Assembly (NCBI GenBank): GCA_947644625.1
Contig: CANRZY010000008.1
Location: forward strand, 1 to 36,969
Source: an uncultured Pseudoflavonifractor sp.
GTDB taxonomy: Bacteria > Bacillota > Clostridia > Oscillospirales > Oscillospiraceae
DNA length: 36,969 bases
Direction of reading: 5' to 3'
Part shown: in pieces, positions 1-8,658 of the stretch
Layout: the number at the start of each line of letters is the position of its first letter
Position numbering within the stretch: position 1 is the stretch's first letter
The notes under the pieces: generated by a model
What the model saw: the letters and a program-made list of their open reading frames with translations, nothing else
Databases searched by the model: none
What the model was told of the DNA's origin: nothing
Made by a program: the position numbers and the translations under genes

Positions 1-264
1 GTGATGAGCTTTTTTCTCAACCGGAGCTTTACCTTTCATAGTGAGGAAACTGTGGACCGTTCGGCGGCAAAATTTGCCCTCAATGTGGCGGTGTGCTACG
101 TGTTGGCCTACACCATTGCCCAGCCTCTGGGCGGGATGATCCTGGGCACGTTAGGTGTGAAGGGCATTTGGCTGGAGCGGTTGACCAAGTTGGGGGGTAT
201 GGGTCTCTATACAGTATTGAACTATTTTGGACAAAGATTCTTTGCGTTTGCGTCTAAAAAATAG
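1..264 (+). CDS. GtrA-family membrane protein, C-terminal part (5' end outside window)
   Basis: The reading frame is open from the first base, so the true start probably lies upstream. The visible 87 residues hold two hydrophobic stretches (about 24-42 and 60-75). Each is next to the aromatic/Arg motif typical of GtrA-like proteins: FFLNRSFTF near the start and NYFGQRFFAF near the end. GtrA proteins are small four-helix membrane proteins thought to help move lipid-linked sugars for cell-surface polysaccharides. The neighbouring rfbB gene, a nucleotide-sugar enzyme, fits that role. A terminator-like hairpin follows at once, so this appears to be the last gene of its transcript. The substrate cannot be told from the sequence. 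Confidence 0.8.
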   Translation: MMSFFLNRSFTFHSEETVDRSAAKFALNVAVCYVLAYTIAQPLGGMILGTLGVKGIWLERLTKLGGMGLYTVLNYFGQRFFAFASKK

Positions 265-301
265 GGAGGGGAGGACCGCTTATTTTGGTCCTCCTCTCCT
301 T
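265..301 (+). terminator. Hairpin terminator after the GtrA gene
   Basis: GGAGGGGAGGACC (265-277) pairs with GGTCCTCCTCTCC (287-299) over 13 bp with one G-U pair and a 9-nt loop. It starts just behind the stop codon. Only a short T stretch follows, so termination may be partial. Confidence 0.6.
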
Positions 302-353
302 ATGTGTGTATAGCGCACTTTATATAACTATTTCGCCTCCTTCTGGCTGTCCC

Positions 354-383
354 TTGCCATGTGAGATAAAACCGTGATATAGT
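354..383 (+). promoter_or_regulatory. Putative sigma-A promoter of rfbB
   Basis: TTGCCA (354-359) and TATAGT (378-383) are 18 bp apart, giving a start around base 390 and a leader of about 50 nt before rfbB. Confidence 0.5.
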
Positions 384-438
384 GTCTTTCAACAGTGGAG
401 TATGAGATATATCTATTGGTTACGGAGGAGGAATGGAG

Positions 439-1491
439 ATGAAACGGATCCTGGTAACCGGGGGAGCGGGGTTCATTGGCTCTAATTTTGTCCAGTATAT
501 ACTGGAGCACCAAAAGGACCTTGTCCTTTTGGTGAATCTGGACCTTCTGACCTACGCCGGAAACCTGGAGAACCTGAAGGCGGTGGAGGGGGACCCCAGA
601 TACCGCTTTGTCAAGGGAGATATTCGGGATAAGAGCCTGGTGGAAGGGCTTTTTGAGGAGTATGACTTTGATACCGTGGTCCACTTTGCCGCCGAGAGCC
701 ATGTGGACCGGAGCATCCTGGAGCCGGAGCTGTTTTTGACCACCAACATTGTTGGCACCCAGACCCTTTTGGATGCCGCCAAGCGGCACTGGAAGCTTTC
801 GCCCGACGACAAATATTCCCGGGAGTATAAGCCTGGGGTCCGGTATCTTCAGGTCTCTACCGATGAGGTGTACGGCGCTTTGGGGAGGGAGGGGATGTTT
901 ACGGAGACCACCCCCCTTGCGCCCAATAGCCCCTATTCCACCTCCAAGGCGTCGGCGGATATGGTGGTACGGGCCTACCACGAGACCTACGGCCTGCCGG
1001 TGAACATCACCCGCTGCTCCAATAATTATGGTCCCTATCAGTTTCCCGAAAAGCTTATTCCCCTGATGATCCACAACGCCCGGACGGACAAGCCCCTGCC
1101 TGTTTACGGAGACGGAATGCAGATCCGGGACTGGCTCCATGTGAAGGACCACTGCGCCGCCATCGCCGCGGTGCTGGAAAAGGGAGCGGTAGGGGAAGTA
1201 TATAATGTAGGCGGCAACAATGAAAAGGCCAATATTGAAATTGTAAAGCTGATCCTGAAGGAGCTGGGGAAACCGGAAAGCCTTATCACCCATGTCAAGG
1301 ACCGGCCGGGCCACGACAGAAGATACGCCATCGACAATACCAAGATCACCAGGGAGCTGGGCTGGAGGCCGGAGTATACCTTTGAGGATGGGATCCGGGA
1401 GACCATCCGGTGGTACCTGGAAAACGAGACATGGGTGGAGCGGATCACCAGCGGGGCGTACCAGGAGTATTACGAGAAAATGTATCGGTAA
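439..1491 (+). CDS. rfbB: dTDP-glucose 4,6-dehydratase
   Basis: The 350-aa product is an extended short-chain dehydrogenase that turns dTDP-glucose into dTDP-4-keto-6-deoxyglucose, the second step toward dTDP-rhamnose and related deoxysugars of the cell envelope. Visible hallmarks are the NAD-binding GGAGFIGSN near the N-terminus, the STDEVYG motif whose Asp-Glu pair (about D142, E143) does the dehydration, and the catalytic YxxxK (about Y166, K170). The length is normal for the family. An ATG at 433 is also in frame but sits 1 nt from the GGAGGAGGA ribosome binding site (424-432). The ATG at 439 has proper spacing, so I chose it. No other dTDP-sugar genes are visible downstream. Confidence 0.93.
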   Translation: MKRILVTGGAGFIGSNFVQYILEHQKDLVLLVNLDLLTYAGNLENLKAVEGDPRYRFVKGDIRDKSLVEGLFEEYDFDTVVHFAAESHVDRSILEPELFLTTNIVGTQTLLDAAKRHWKLSPDDKYSREYKPGVRYLQVSTDEVYGALGREGMFTETTPLAPNSPYSTSKASADMVVRAYHETYGLPVNITRCSNNYGPYQFPEKLIPLMIHNARTDKPLPVYGDGMQIRDWLHVKDHCAAIAAVLEKGAVGEVYNVGGNNEKANIEIVKLILKELGKPESLITHVKDRPGHDRRYAIDNTKITRELGWRPEYTFEDGIRETIRWYLENETWVERITSGAYQEYYEKMYR

Positions 1492-1500
1492 GCGGGGCAG

Positions 1501-1602
1501 GGAACGGGCGACCACAAGGGTCGCCCCTACATTGGTCATGTTACATCAATTACACATTTATATTATAAGGTAGGGGCGGCTGCCCACAGCCGCCCGTCCC
1601 CC
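1501..1602. repeat. Inverted pair of REP-like GC-rich hairpins
   Basis: The gap between rfbB and the next gene (1492-1789) holds two related elements in opposite orientation. The first (about 1501-1530, read on the - strand) and the second (about 1570-1602, + strand) both begin GTAGGGGCG and end CGCCCGT. Each folds into a perfect hairpin: GGGCGACC/GGTCGCCC (1506-1513 with 1519-1526) and GGGCGGCTG/CAGCCGCCC (1574-1582 with 1587-1595). The about 40 bases between them are AT-rich, and a similar AT-rich stretch recurs at 1628-1645. They look like dispersed intergenic repeats and could also end the rfbB transcript. Confidence 0.6.
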
Positions 1603-1651
1603 GAAAAAGCAAAAGCTGGACCGGACGTTACACTTATATTACAAATGCCGT

Positions 1652-1687
1652 CCCCCCCTTGACCTCAAGGGGGGGATGTTGTATGAT
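1652..1687 (+). promoter_or_regulatory. Strong promoter of the S-layer gene with an overlapping dyad
   Basis: TTGACC (1659-1664) and TATGAT (1682-1687) are exactly 17 bp apart. The -35 box lies inside a perfect inverted repeat, CCCCCCCTTGA (1652-1662) and TCAAGGGGGGG (1665-1675), with 2 bp between the arms. Transcription would start near 1694, giving a leader of about 95 nt. Confidence 0.65.
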
Positions 1688-1789
1688 ACGGACGAAGGCA
1701 AGAGGCTGTTCTATTTTCCTTTGCGTGACGCAAGAAACGGAAAAGAAAAGAAGGCAGGTTCAAGCCAATATAAAAAGGAGGAATATTCC

Positions 1790-4582
1790 ATGAACAATCT
1801 CAAGCGCGTGCTTAGCCTGGGCCTGGTTGGCGCCATGCTGAGCGGGATGATGATCATGGGCGCCAGCGCGGCGACGAGCTACACCGATGCCGAAGACATC
1901 GTGAACGTCGAAGCCGTTGAAGTCATGGGCGCTCTGAACATCATCAACGGTAAGGATGACGGCAGCTTCTCTCCCGAGGAGAACGTTACCCGCAGCCAGA
2001 TGGCGAAGATGATCGCTGTTGCCATGAACGGTGGCAAGGAGCCCAACTTCGGCGTCAAGACCACCCCCACCTTTACCGACGTGAAGGGCCACTGGGCCGA
2101 GACCTTCATTGAGTACTGCTACGACATGAAGATCATCAACGGCCGGGGCGACGGCACCTTCGATCCCGACGGCAACGTCACCGGCGTCGAGGCTGCCAAG
2201 ATGGTGCTGAGCGCTCTGGGCTATGAGGCCACTGCTTATCAGCTCACCGGTCCCAACTGGGACAGCAACGTGAACCGCAATGCCACCCAGGTCTGTGACC
2301 CCTCTCTCTACGAGACCGTAGAGAACACGGTCATGAGCCAGCCCATCACCCGTGACGTGGCTGCCCAGATCATCTGGAACGGCATGCAGAACAAGACCAT
2401 CGAGGTCAACCCCGACACTGCCGTGAGCACTGGCGAGGTCACCAACAAGTACTCCAAGTCCAACCGGAACTTCCTGGACGTCCACTACGGCGCCAAGATC
2501 GGCTACGGCTGGCTCACCGGCAACGATAAGACCGAGAGCGGCCTGTCTGAGGGCCACATCCAGGTCAGCAAGTTCTACCTGGACACCTGGACTGCCGATC
2601 AGATCGCTGGCGCTACCCGCGCTGCCAACTTCCCCTATGACACCGACCTCTCCCTCATCGGCGAGAAGGTGAAGGTCATCTTCAAGGACGGCAAGCAGGG
2701 CACCACCAACTATCCCGACAAGAACGACACCATCTACGGCGTGTTCAACGCCAACGAGACTGAGGTCGTGAACGTCACCATGGCCGACGTGAAGGCTATT
2801 GAGGGCGACGATCAGGTCCTCAACCTGGACGGCACCAAGTACGATTTGGCCAACTCCGTCAAGGTCACCTTTAACTTTGCCAACGACCATGCTAACAGCA
2901 AGACCTATGCCGTGAACGTGGACAGCGATGGCAACTTCGCCAGCGATCCCAGCAACAACCTGACCGGCTACAAGGGCGGCGATGGTAAGTGGGTTGAGAG
3001 CAAGCTGACCCAGGCTCTGAAGCAGACCAACGGCAACACCATTAAGGCCGTGATGAACGACAGCAGCAAGATCGACAAGATCTATGTAACCGAGACCAAG
3101 CTGGAGTTTGTCACCGCCGTCAGCAGCGACAAGGTGACCATCACCAACGTGGGCACCATTAAGAAGGCTGACAACGACATCTATGACGGCGTCGCCAAGA
3201 ATGATGTTGTTACCGTGACCACCCTGTACAAGAAGTCTGCCACCGATGACGGCGCCTACAACATTGTGGAAGAGGCCGAGGTCATCACCGGCGAGATGAC
3301 TCGCTACAAGGACAACACCGCTCACGACAATTGCGAGAGCGTGACCGTGGACGGTACCGTCTATAAGGTCGTGGATAAGAGCAACAATCTGCCCACCAAC
3401 AACAGCTCCAAGTTTGTGGCTGACCTGGCCGACGACGATCTGATCGGCAAGGAGTTCGAGCTCTACATGGTCAACGGCTTTGTGGGCGCTGCCAAGCAGA
3501 TCTCCGAGGACGCCTCCAACTACTCCGTCGTTCTCCAGGTCCGTACCAACGGAAGCCTCAACAACATCTTTGACGATCTGAAGCTCCAGGTCATGGCCGC
3601 CGACGGTACCAAGACCATCATCAGCGTGGCCGACGACAGCACCAAGCTGAACGGCGATGCGGTGACCGCTCACAGCGACTTTGCTGCCGGCGATATCGTG
3701 ACCTACACCGTCAACAAGGACAACACCGCCACCGTGTCCATCAAGGGCAAGGTTGCTACTGGCGCTGATCTGGCTACCTACGACAAGAGCACCAAGTCCG
3801 TAAAGGTCGCTGCCAACAATAAGGCTTATGTGACCGCTGCCGACTGCGTCCTCTTTGTGGATCGTGAAACCGCGAACAACAAGGTTGACTACAAGGCCTA
3901 CACCATCCGGAACCTGGGCGACATCAAGAACAGCGCCAACTACGCCATGGTCCTGGATAAGGACAGCAAGGTGGTTGCCGTCTCCATGCGGACTGCCACT
4001 CCCGCCGGCGCCGGTTCTACCCGTGTGTACGGCATGGTCACCGGCTTCAATGGTACCATCCGTGAGGACGGCACCAGCTACCGTCAGTACACTGTCAGCG
4101 TCAACGGCGAGGAGTACGTGGTGAACCAGAAGCTGACCGCCTACAACGCCGCTAGCAATAAGCTGGCTGCTGGTAAGATCGTCAGCTTTGAGCCCACCAG
4201 CGATGGTATTTACGAGGGCGCCAACGACTTCACCGTGATTGCCGATAACGTGACCGTGGGCGGCAGCACTGCCAAGGCCGTTTGGGTCAAGGAGTACGTG
4301 GCTGAGGATGGCATCATCAGCATCTTCACCGGCCGGACTTCCAGCACTGTCAACGACACTACCACCTACACCGGTACCGGCAGCTTCACCTACGCTGTGG
4401 ATGACGACGTGAAGATGTACTACGTCGACACCGACAACGATACCGCCATGGAGGCCGGCACTGTCAGCGTGATGAACGCCATGACCGGCTACAAGTCCGC
4501 CATCCTCATCATTGACGGCAACGACAACGTCGTGGCTATCATCGCTGAGGTCAGCGGCGAGGCCGATGTGACTGCTCAGTAA
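1790..4582 (+). CDS. SLH-domain surface protein, probable major S-layer protein
   Basis: The product has 930 aa. A signal peptide (about residues 1-27, ending GASA) leads into SLH repeats at about 31-82 and 93-145, and a degenerate third (about 150-200, with ITRDVAAQIIWNG). SLH repeats hold proteins to cell-wall secondary polymers. The remaining 700 residues are rich in Asp, Asn, Lys, Thr and Val, look like beta-domains and show no enzyme motif. The start at 1790 follows AAGGAGGA (1775-1782) by 7 nt. An in-frame ATG at 1676 lies inside the promoter region and would hide the signal peptide. Codon use is strongly biased (nearly all AAG, AAC, GAC, CTG, GGC). With the strong promoter and terminator this suggests very high expression, so I infer a structural S-layer protein. 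Confidence 0.88.
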   Translation: MNNLKRVLSLGLVGAMLSGMMIMGASAATSYTDAEDIVNVEAVEVMGALNIINGKDDGSFSPEENVTRSQMAKMIAVAMNGGKEPNFGVKTTPTFTDVKGHWAETFIEYCYDMKIINGRGDGTFDPDGNVTGVEAAKMVLSALGYEATAYQLTGPNWDSNVNRNATQVCDPSLYETVENTVMSQPITRDVAAQIIWNGMQNKTIEVNPDTAVSTGEVTNKYSKSNRNFLDVHYGAKIGYGWLTGNDKTESGLSEGHIQVSKFYLDTWTADQIAGATRAANFPYDTDLSLIGEKVKVIFKDGKQGTTNYPDKNDTIYGVFNANETEVVNVTMADVKAIEGDDQVLNLDGTKYDLANSVKVTFNFANDHANSKTYAVNVDSDGNFASDPSNNLTGYKGGDGKWVESKLTQALKQTNGNTIKAVMNDSSKIDKIYVTETKLEFVTAVSSDKVTITNVGTIKKADNDIYDGVAKNDVVTVTTLYKKSATDDGAYNIVEEAEVITGEMTRYKDNTAHDNCESVTVDGTVYKVVDKSNNLPTNNSSKFVADLADDDLIGKEFELYMVNGFVGAAKQISEDASNYSVVLQVRTNGSLNNIFDDLKLQVMAADGTKTIISVADDSTKLNGDAVTAHSDFAAGDIVTYTVNKDNTATVSIKGKVATGADLATYDKSTKSVKVAANNKAYVTAADCVLFVDRETANNKVDYKAYTIRNLGDIKNSANYAMVLDKDSKVVAVSMRTATPAGAGSTRVYGMVTGFNGTIREDGTSYRQYTVSVNGEEYVVNQKLTAYNAASNKLAAGKIVSFEPTSDGIYEGANDFTVIADNVTVGGSTAKAVWVKEYVAEDGIISIFTGRTSSTVNDTTTYTGTGSFTYAVDDDVKMYYVDTDNDTAMEAGTVSVMNAMTGYKSAILIIDGNDNVVAIIAEVSGEADVTAQ

Positions 4583-4617
4583 TCAGCAGCCCACAAAAGT
4601 CTCAACAAGCAAACAAT

Positions 4618-4656
4618 GAAAGAGCGGCAGGACTTCGGTTCTGCCGCTCTTTTTTA
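4618..4656 (+). terminator. Rho-independent terminator with UUCG loop
   Basis: AGAGCGGCAG (4621-4630) pairs with CTGCCGCTCT (4641-4650). The stem continues through G-U, A-U and C-G pairs to a C(TTCG)G tetraloop at 4633-4638, and a run of T follows. It ends the S-layer transcript. Confidence 0.93.
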
Positions 4657-4683
4657 TTGTTTTTGGAGGGGGGTAAAAAATAG

Positions 4684-4712
4684 TCGACACAAAGGGAAAG
4701 GGGTGGTAAAAT
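4684..4712 (+). promoter_or_regulatory. Putative promoter of the RT module
   Basis: TCGACA (4684-4689) and TAAAAT (4707-4712) are 17 bp apart, one mismatch each from consensus. The start would be near 4719, leaving a leader of only about 20-30 nt. No non-coding RNA of retron size fits between this promoter and the first gene. Confidence 0.55.
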
Positions 4713-4747
4713 AAGGGTGAAAAGTATATTTGCGGTAGGTGATGTGG

Positions 4748-5332
4748 ATGGAATGGGATGAAAAAAAGCTCTCTGAGGATTATATGAATACAAGGTTTCT
4801 GGAGATGATCAAGGACGAAGACGCCGCCGGAGAAGCGGAGAAGACTGGGAAATATATTGCAGGCCTCTCAAAGTACATGTGCGGCAGAGACGCCGCCTAT
4901 TATTATAATATGCCCTATCTGATTCGGCAGCATGAAAACTTTTGCGCATTCTTAGCTTCCGCGCATAAAAAGTATGAAAGGCTGAAGGCGCTCTATCAAA
5001 AAATAATCGATTCCAAAGAGATCTGCGGCCTTATACCTAAAGATGATTTCTCCCCCAAACAAATAACGATAGTATTGAATGAATTTTTAGAGGTGGACCT
5101 GAGCGGCGAAATAGGATTTTACGATCAGCTCTCCATGGCCGGAGGCGAAAAGAAGGACAGGGAGGATATGCTCCTGATCGTCTGTGGAGAGCGCGGCAGA
5201 CAATGCAGGAGCGTTTCCCTTTCGCAGGGGGAAGAGGCTGTTATTGCGGTGGTAAAGGAAATGCTGGAGCGGAGGAAAGCGAAGGAAGAAAGGGAAGCAG
5301 GGGGGAAGGCAGATGGGAACGCGGACGAATAA
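4748..5332 (+). CDS. Unknown protein, first gene of the RT module
   Basis: I do not recognise this protein of about 195 aa. It looks soluble: no signal peptide or membrane helix, mostly helical, with a very charged C-terminal tail of Glu, Lys and Arg (about 165-195). A central part contains YYYNMPYLIRQHENFCAFL. The start is uncertain. GTG 4739, ATG 4742 and ATG 4748 are all in frame, and TAGGT (4736-4740) is spaced best for 4748. Its last 20 bases overlap the start of the RT-HD gene, so the two are probably translated together. A partner or regulator of the RT-HD protein is plausible from position alone. The gene is clearly AT-richer than the S-layer gene before it. Confidence 0.75.
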   Translation: MEWDEKKLSEDYMNTRFLEMIKDEDAAGEAEKTGKYIAGLSKYMCGRDAAYYYNMPYLIRQHENFCAFLASAHKKYERLKALYQKIIDSKEICGLIPKDDFSPKQITIVLNEFLEVDLSGEIGFYDQLSMAGGEKKDREDMLLIVCGERGRQCRSVSLSQGEEAVIAVVKEMLERRKAKEEREAGGKADGNADE

Positions 5333-8300
5333 GAGCTTTGAAGACAGGCTGTTAAGCGAGGAGAACATTTTCCTGGCCATCTATATGCTGGATTCCTATA
5401 TTCTCAATCGGGAACTGCTCAGCCGGAAGGACCGGAAGGAATTATACGAGTTGAAGGATATTTTTCATGTAAAAAAGATAGAAAAAATGATCGGGGATGT
5501 ACAGGAAAGGATCAAAGGGCTGCTAGAGGATGAGGAAGACTATTTTGAGGCAACCGTCTTTTTTAAACCCAAGAAGCAAAAGGGGAACGAGACGGTTTTT
5601 CGGCCCTTGCACACAGCTGGACTGATCGATCAAATCGCCATGACCGCAATGCTTCAGGCGTTGGTATATGACATAGGAACGGACGGAAAGCTGCTGCCCT
5701 CGGAATTGAGCCGGAGCCTGCCATCCAATTTTTACGGGAATCGCATTTCCTATGATGGAAAGCGGCTGTTTAAACCCTGGACAGAGCAGTATCAGGAATA
5801 TACGAAAAAGGCCAATGATTATTTGGAAGAGTTCAGCAAAACAGCCGCCTACAAATATGAGGTCAGCCTGGATCTGGAAAATTTTTTCCCTTCCATTGAC
5901 CCGCAGATCCTGTTTCACTATATAAGGTCGCATCTGTCGGTGAAATGGGAAAGGGAAGACGTTTCCGTTATAGAAAAGACGCTGAGAAAGCTGTTGATCT
6001 TCCGGCTTTGTTCTCTGACAGAGGAGGAATGGCGCTGGTATCGGAATACGGAAACAGCGGTTCCGGTGAAGGAGGGAAAAAGGGAGAGCTATGTAAAAGG
6101 GCTTCCTCAGGGCCTTCCCCATACATACTTTATGGCCAACTTCTTCATGCTTCTGGTCCAGAAGGAGTTTGCAAAGGTGTTTCCCGGTAAAATGCTGTTT
6201 TATGTGGATGATTCTGTCATTTTTACAAATGAGGAATTGACAAAGGAAGGGTTCCGGGAGAGCATTGACAAGCTGAACGTAAATCTTCACGCCATGGAGG
6301 AAGGGATCCGAAGAGAAAATAGGCAGCTAGTCTTTTATCCCCAAGACTATTGCTATGGGAGCAAGGACTACGGCGTGAGGGTCCATGAGCCGGGGGAGAA
6401 AAGTATTTATGAGGATATTATGGAGGCGGATAAAAACTCCGGGGAGATATATCTGAAGGGCTTGAGTCGGGAAACCTCCAACATCTCCTTTGATTTCGCC
6501 ACCATTTTTCTGGACGAAGATGTAGAAATAATGCTCAGCCGCACCACGGCCATATTGGAGCAGATCGAGACGAAATTAAACCGCATTGGCAATAAAAAGG
6601 ATGTGCAGCGAAAAAAGTTGATCCGGTACAAAAAGTTTTTTTCCTATCGGAAAACCATCTTAAATTACCGGAGCAACGGCGAGCTTGGAGATCTGCTGGA
6701 GAAGATCACACAGGATATGTCTCCCGGAAATGATTTGGAACACTTTTTTGAAAAGTACAACGATGATATTCTGGCGGCAGCCATTCAATTTGTGTTCAAA
6801 CGCTGTTGGGATGAGAATGTGGATCCCCAAAAGTTAGCTGTGGCCGTTCGAAAATTAAGTGCGAGTCTGTATCAAAAAAACGAGGGGCATGCTTATATGC
6901 TGAAGGCATATAGGCCTTATCTGGATGGGAAGCCGGAGTTTTTTTCCGTGGATCCCTATGGGACCCTGACCCAAAAAATGACGGAGAGCTATCACGGAGT
7001 CATAGAGCAGTCGGAGGAAAACAAGCGGGGGATCTTTGAGAAGGAATTGTCCGGCAAGGATATGGGGCAGCTGTGCGCCCTTTTTGGGTTGGGGATGCTG
7101 GAAAAGTATGCCAAATACGTGCTGGACAATTCCGATGAGCTGGAGCGCAGGATCCTAAACGCCGCGTTTTCTTATCTGTTTGAGTACAACATGGACGACC
7201 GGTTTGTGTTTGCGAAAAAAAGCCGGAGACCTGTTCTCTATTCTGAGCTACGGGTCTTATCGGCGTTAAAGAACGGGGATTTTTCCCTTTCGCAGTTTTG
7301 GAAGAACTACGGCGCGTATACCGGGGAGGGGTATCATTGTACGGCGGATTATTCCCTTTTGCAGGTATTGGAGAGATTCCGGGTCTTTGTGAAAAGGGGG
7401 GACAGGATCGACAAGTTGATCCTTGTCCATAAATATTGCTGTGACACCTGGAAAAACGGTTCCAAGCATCTGCATTTTTATACGCTGCACAATCAGGAGC
7501 ATGCAGTGACCTTGATTCAAAAGGCGGTCCAATGGCTGCACGCCATTTCCTATTTCAATTTGAAGCAAAACGACTATTTTGTTTTGTTTGCCGCCTGTTA
7601 TCTTCACGATATCTCTATGGTCTCCCTGCCTCAATACGCAAAGTTCTATACCACAAAGGACCCCTGGGCTATACAGATCTTAACGGAGCTTTTGGCGGAG
7701 TTGGACGAGATGGATACGCTGCGGTCACAGCAGGCGCTGTATGACGCCTATCAAAAAATAGACGCCTTTTTTGAACATGATCTCAGAAGCCATCACGCGG
7801 AAAACAGCGCGCGGGAAATACGGACGTTTCGGGAGCTTGACTTCATTGAGAATGACACGCGGGAATTTATTGGGAGAGTATCGGAGGCTCACGGGTACGA
7901 CACAGGGGACGTTTACGACGTAAAGAGCAGGGGAAGCACAGAGCTTATCAATGAAAAGCTGCTGAAGATCCTTCTTCGGCTCAGCGACCTGTTGGATATG
8001 AGCCGATACCGGATCTCGGAGCTCATTTTGAATCACAACCTGGAGATGCTGAATGAGGAGTCCCGGTTTCATTGGATCTCCCATCTGATCACGGACCGTT
8101 GTGAGATATCCACAAAGTATGAGCCCCAGTCCAGGCCTTTTCCAAAGGGCCGGGATCCCCTGGCAAGGGGTTCTATTATAGAAAGGCTGATCTTGACTAT
8201 CGACGTGCTGATGTCCCAGATGACGGAGGTGGAAAGGCCCAATCCCTGTCCTTATGTGCAGAAAAGCGTCATAAACAAGCTGGAGGAGCCGGTTTCTCTT

Positions 8301-8549
8301 GTGATTACCTGCGACAGGGACAGTACTTGCGGGGAAAAGCAGTGTAACTTTTTGTGCAGGTGGTTCACGCTCAAAAATAATTATTTGCTGAAGGAGCTTG
8401 CGGAGTTGAGGGCGTACCTGAATAAGATCCCGGACAATTTTTTCCGGTCCGAGATCGAGGTCCGTGTGCGTGTAGTCACGGATACCAGAATCCCCAATGA
8501 TGTATTTGACTATCTCCGTGATTATGTGACAAAGGATAGAAAAGAATAG
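5313..8549 (+). CDS. Reverse transcriptase fused to HD-domain phosphohydrolase-like module
   Basis: This 1078-aa protein begins with an RT domain (about 1-440). Motif A is SLDLENFFPSID (D187), motif B is GLPQGLPHT (Q266-G267), and the catalytic YVDD is at 297-300, so it should be active. A helical middle part (about 440-700) follows. Then comes an HD-type metal hydrolase domain: LHNQEH (H726, H730), the HD pair at 765-766, SHH (827-828) and SDLLD (D892, D895). Near the C-terminus C1000, C1006, C1011 and C1015 could bind zinc. It is far longer than a retron RT (about 300-400 aa), I see neither the retron NAXXH nor VTG motif, and there is no maturase or endonuclase part of a group II intron protein. 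It is closest in style to the UG/Abi (DRT) defence RTs. The HD part resembles HD domains of prokaryotic conflict systems. Function in defence is inferred. Confidence 0.88.
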   Translation: MGTRTNKSFEDRLLSEENIFLAIYMLDSYILNRELLSRKDRKELYELKDIFHVKKIEKMIGDVQERIKGLLEDEEDYFEATVFFKPKKQKGNETVFRPLHTAGLIDQIAMTAMLQALVYDIGTDGKLLPSELSRSLPSNFYGNRISYDGKRLFKPWTEQYQEYTKKANDYLEEFSKTAAYKYEVSLDLENFFPSIDPQILFHYIRSHLSVKWEREDVSVIEKTLRKLLIFRLCSLTEEEWRWYRNTETAVPVKEGKRESYVKGLPQGLPHTYFMANFFMLLVQKEFAKVFPGKMLFYVDDSVIFTNEELTKEGFRESIDKLNVNLHAMEEGIRRENRQLVFYPQDYCYGSKDYGVRVHEPGEKSIYEDIMEADKNSGEIYLKGLSRETSNISFDFATIFLDEDVEIMLSRTTAILEQIETKLNRIGNKKDVQRKKLIRYKKFFSYRKTILNYRSNGELGDLLEKITQDMSPGNDLEHFFEKYNDDILAAAIQFVFKRCWDENVDPQKLAVAVRKLSASLYQKNEGHAYMLKAYRPYLDGKPEFFSVDPYGTLTQKMTESYHGVIEQSEENKRGIFEKELSGKDMGQLCALFGLGMLEKYAKYVLDNSDELERRILNAAFSYLFEYNMDDRFVFAKKSRRPVLYSELRVLSALKNGDFSLSQFWKNYGAYTGEGYHCTADYSLLQVLERFRVFVKRGDRIDKLILVHKYCCDTWKNGSKHLHFYTLHNQEHAVTLIQKAVQWLHAISYFNLKQNDYFVLFAACYLHDISMVSLPQYAKFYTTKDPWAIQILTELLAELDEMDTLRSQQALYDAYQKIDAFFEHDLRSHHAENSAREIRTFRELDFIENDTREFIGRVSEAHGYDTGDVYDVKSRGSTELINEKLLKILLRLSDLLDMSRYRISELILNHNLEMLNEESRFHWISHLITDRCEISTKYEPQSRPFPKGRDPLARGSIIERLILTIDVLMSQMTEVERPNPCPYVQKSVINKLEEPVSLVITCDRDSTCGEKQCNFLCRWFTLKNNYLLKELAELRAYLNKIPDNFFRSEIEVRVRVVTDTRIPNDVFDYLRDYVTKDRKE

Positions 8550-8607
8550 AAAAATAGAGGACAGCTGAAGGACGGCATGGGGCTTTATCAAGGGTTCTTT
8601 TCGTTTG

Positions 8608-8655
8608 AAAACGCGGCAAAAACTCCTGGGGATCCAGTAGTTTTTGCCGCGTTTT
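8608..8655 (+). terminator. Long perfect hairpin between RT and ATPase genes
   Basis: AAAACGCGGCAAAAACT (8608-8624) pairs without error with the 17 bases at 8639-8655. After one C/T mismatch a further CTGG/CCAG stem (8626-8629 with 8634-8637) closes a GGAT loop. The CGCGGC core followed by TTTT fits an intrinsic terminator working in either direction. Because it sits beside an RT gene, it could also be, or be part of, an RNA used by the RT. The sequence does not decide. Confidence 0.7.
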
Positions 8656-8658
8656 GCG

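Noticed and set aside
1652-1687. MerR-family operator at the S-layer promoter
   Set aside because: The dyad looks similar, but the -35 to -10 spacing is 17 bp, not the 19-20 bp of MerR-controlled promoters.
1676-1789. N-terminal extension of the S-layer protein from ATG 1676
   Set aside because: It overlaps the promoter and would bury the signal peptide. AAGGAGGA fits the start at 1790.
1760-3673. A 637-codon open frame on the minus strand inside the S-layer gene
   Set aside because: It mirrors the strongly biased codons of the + strand gene and gives a low-complexity Gly/Val/His product without domains.
4583-4747. A retron msr-msd RNA upstream of the RT module
   Set aside because: The space is filled by the S-layer terminator and a promoter with a leader of only 20-30 nt. 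The RT also lacks the retron NAXXH and VTG motifs.
5313-8549. Group II intron maturase
   Set aside because: There is no maturase X or endonuclease domain, no intron ribozyme ends were seen, and an HD domain is fused instead.
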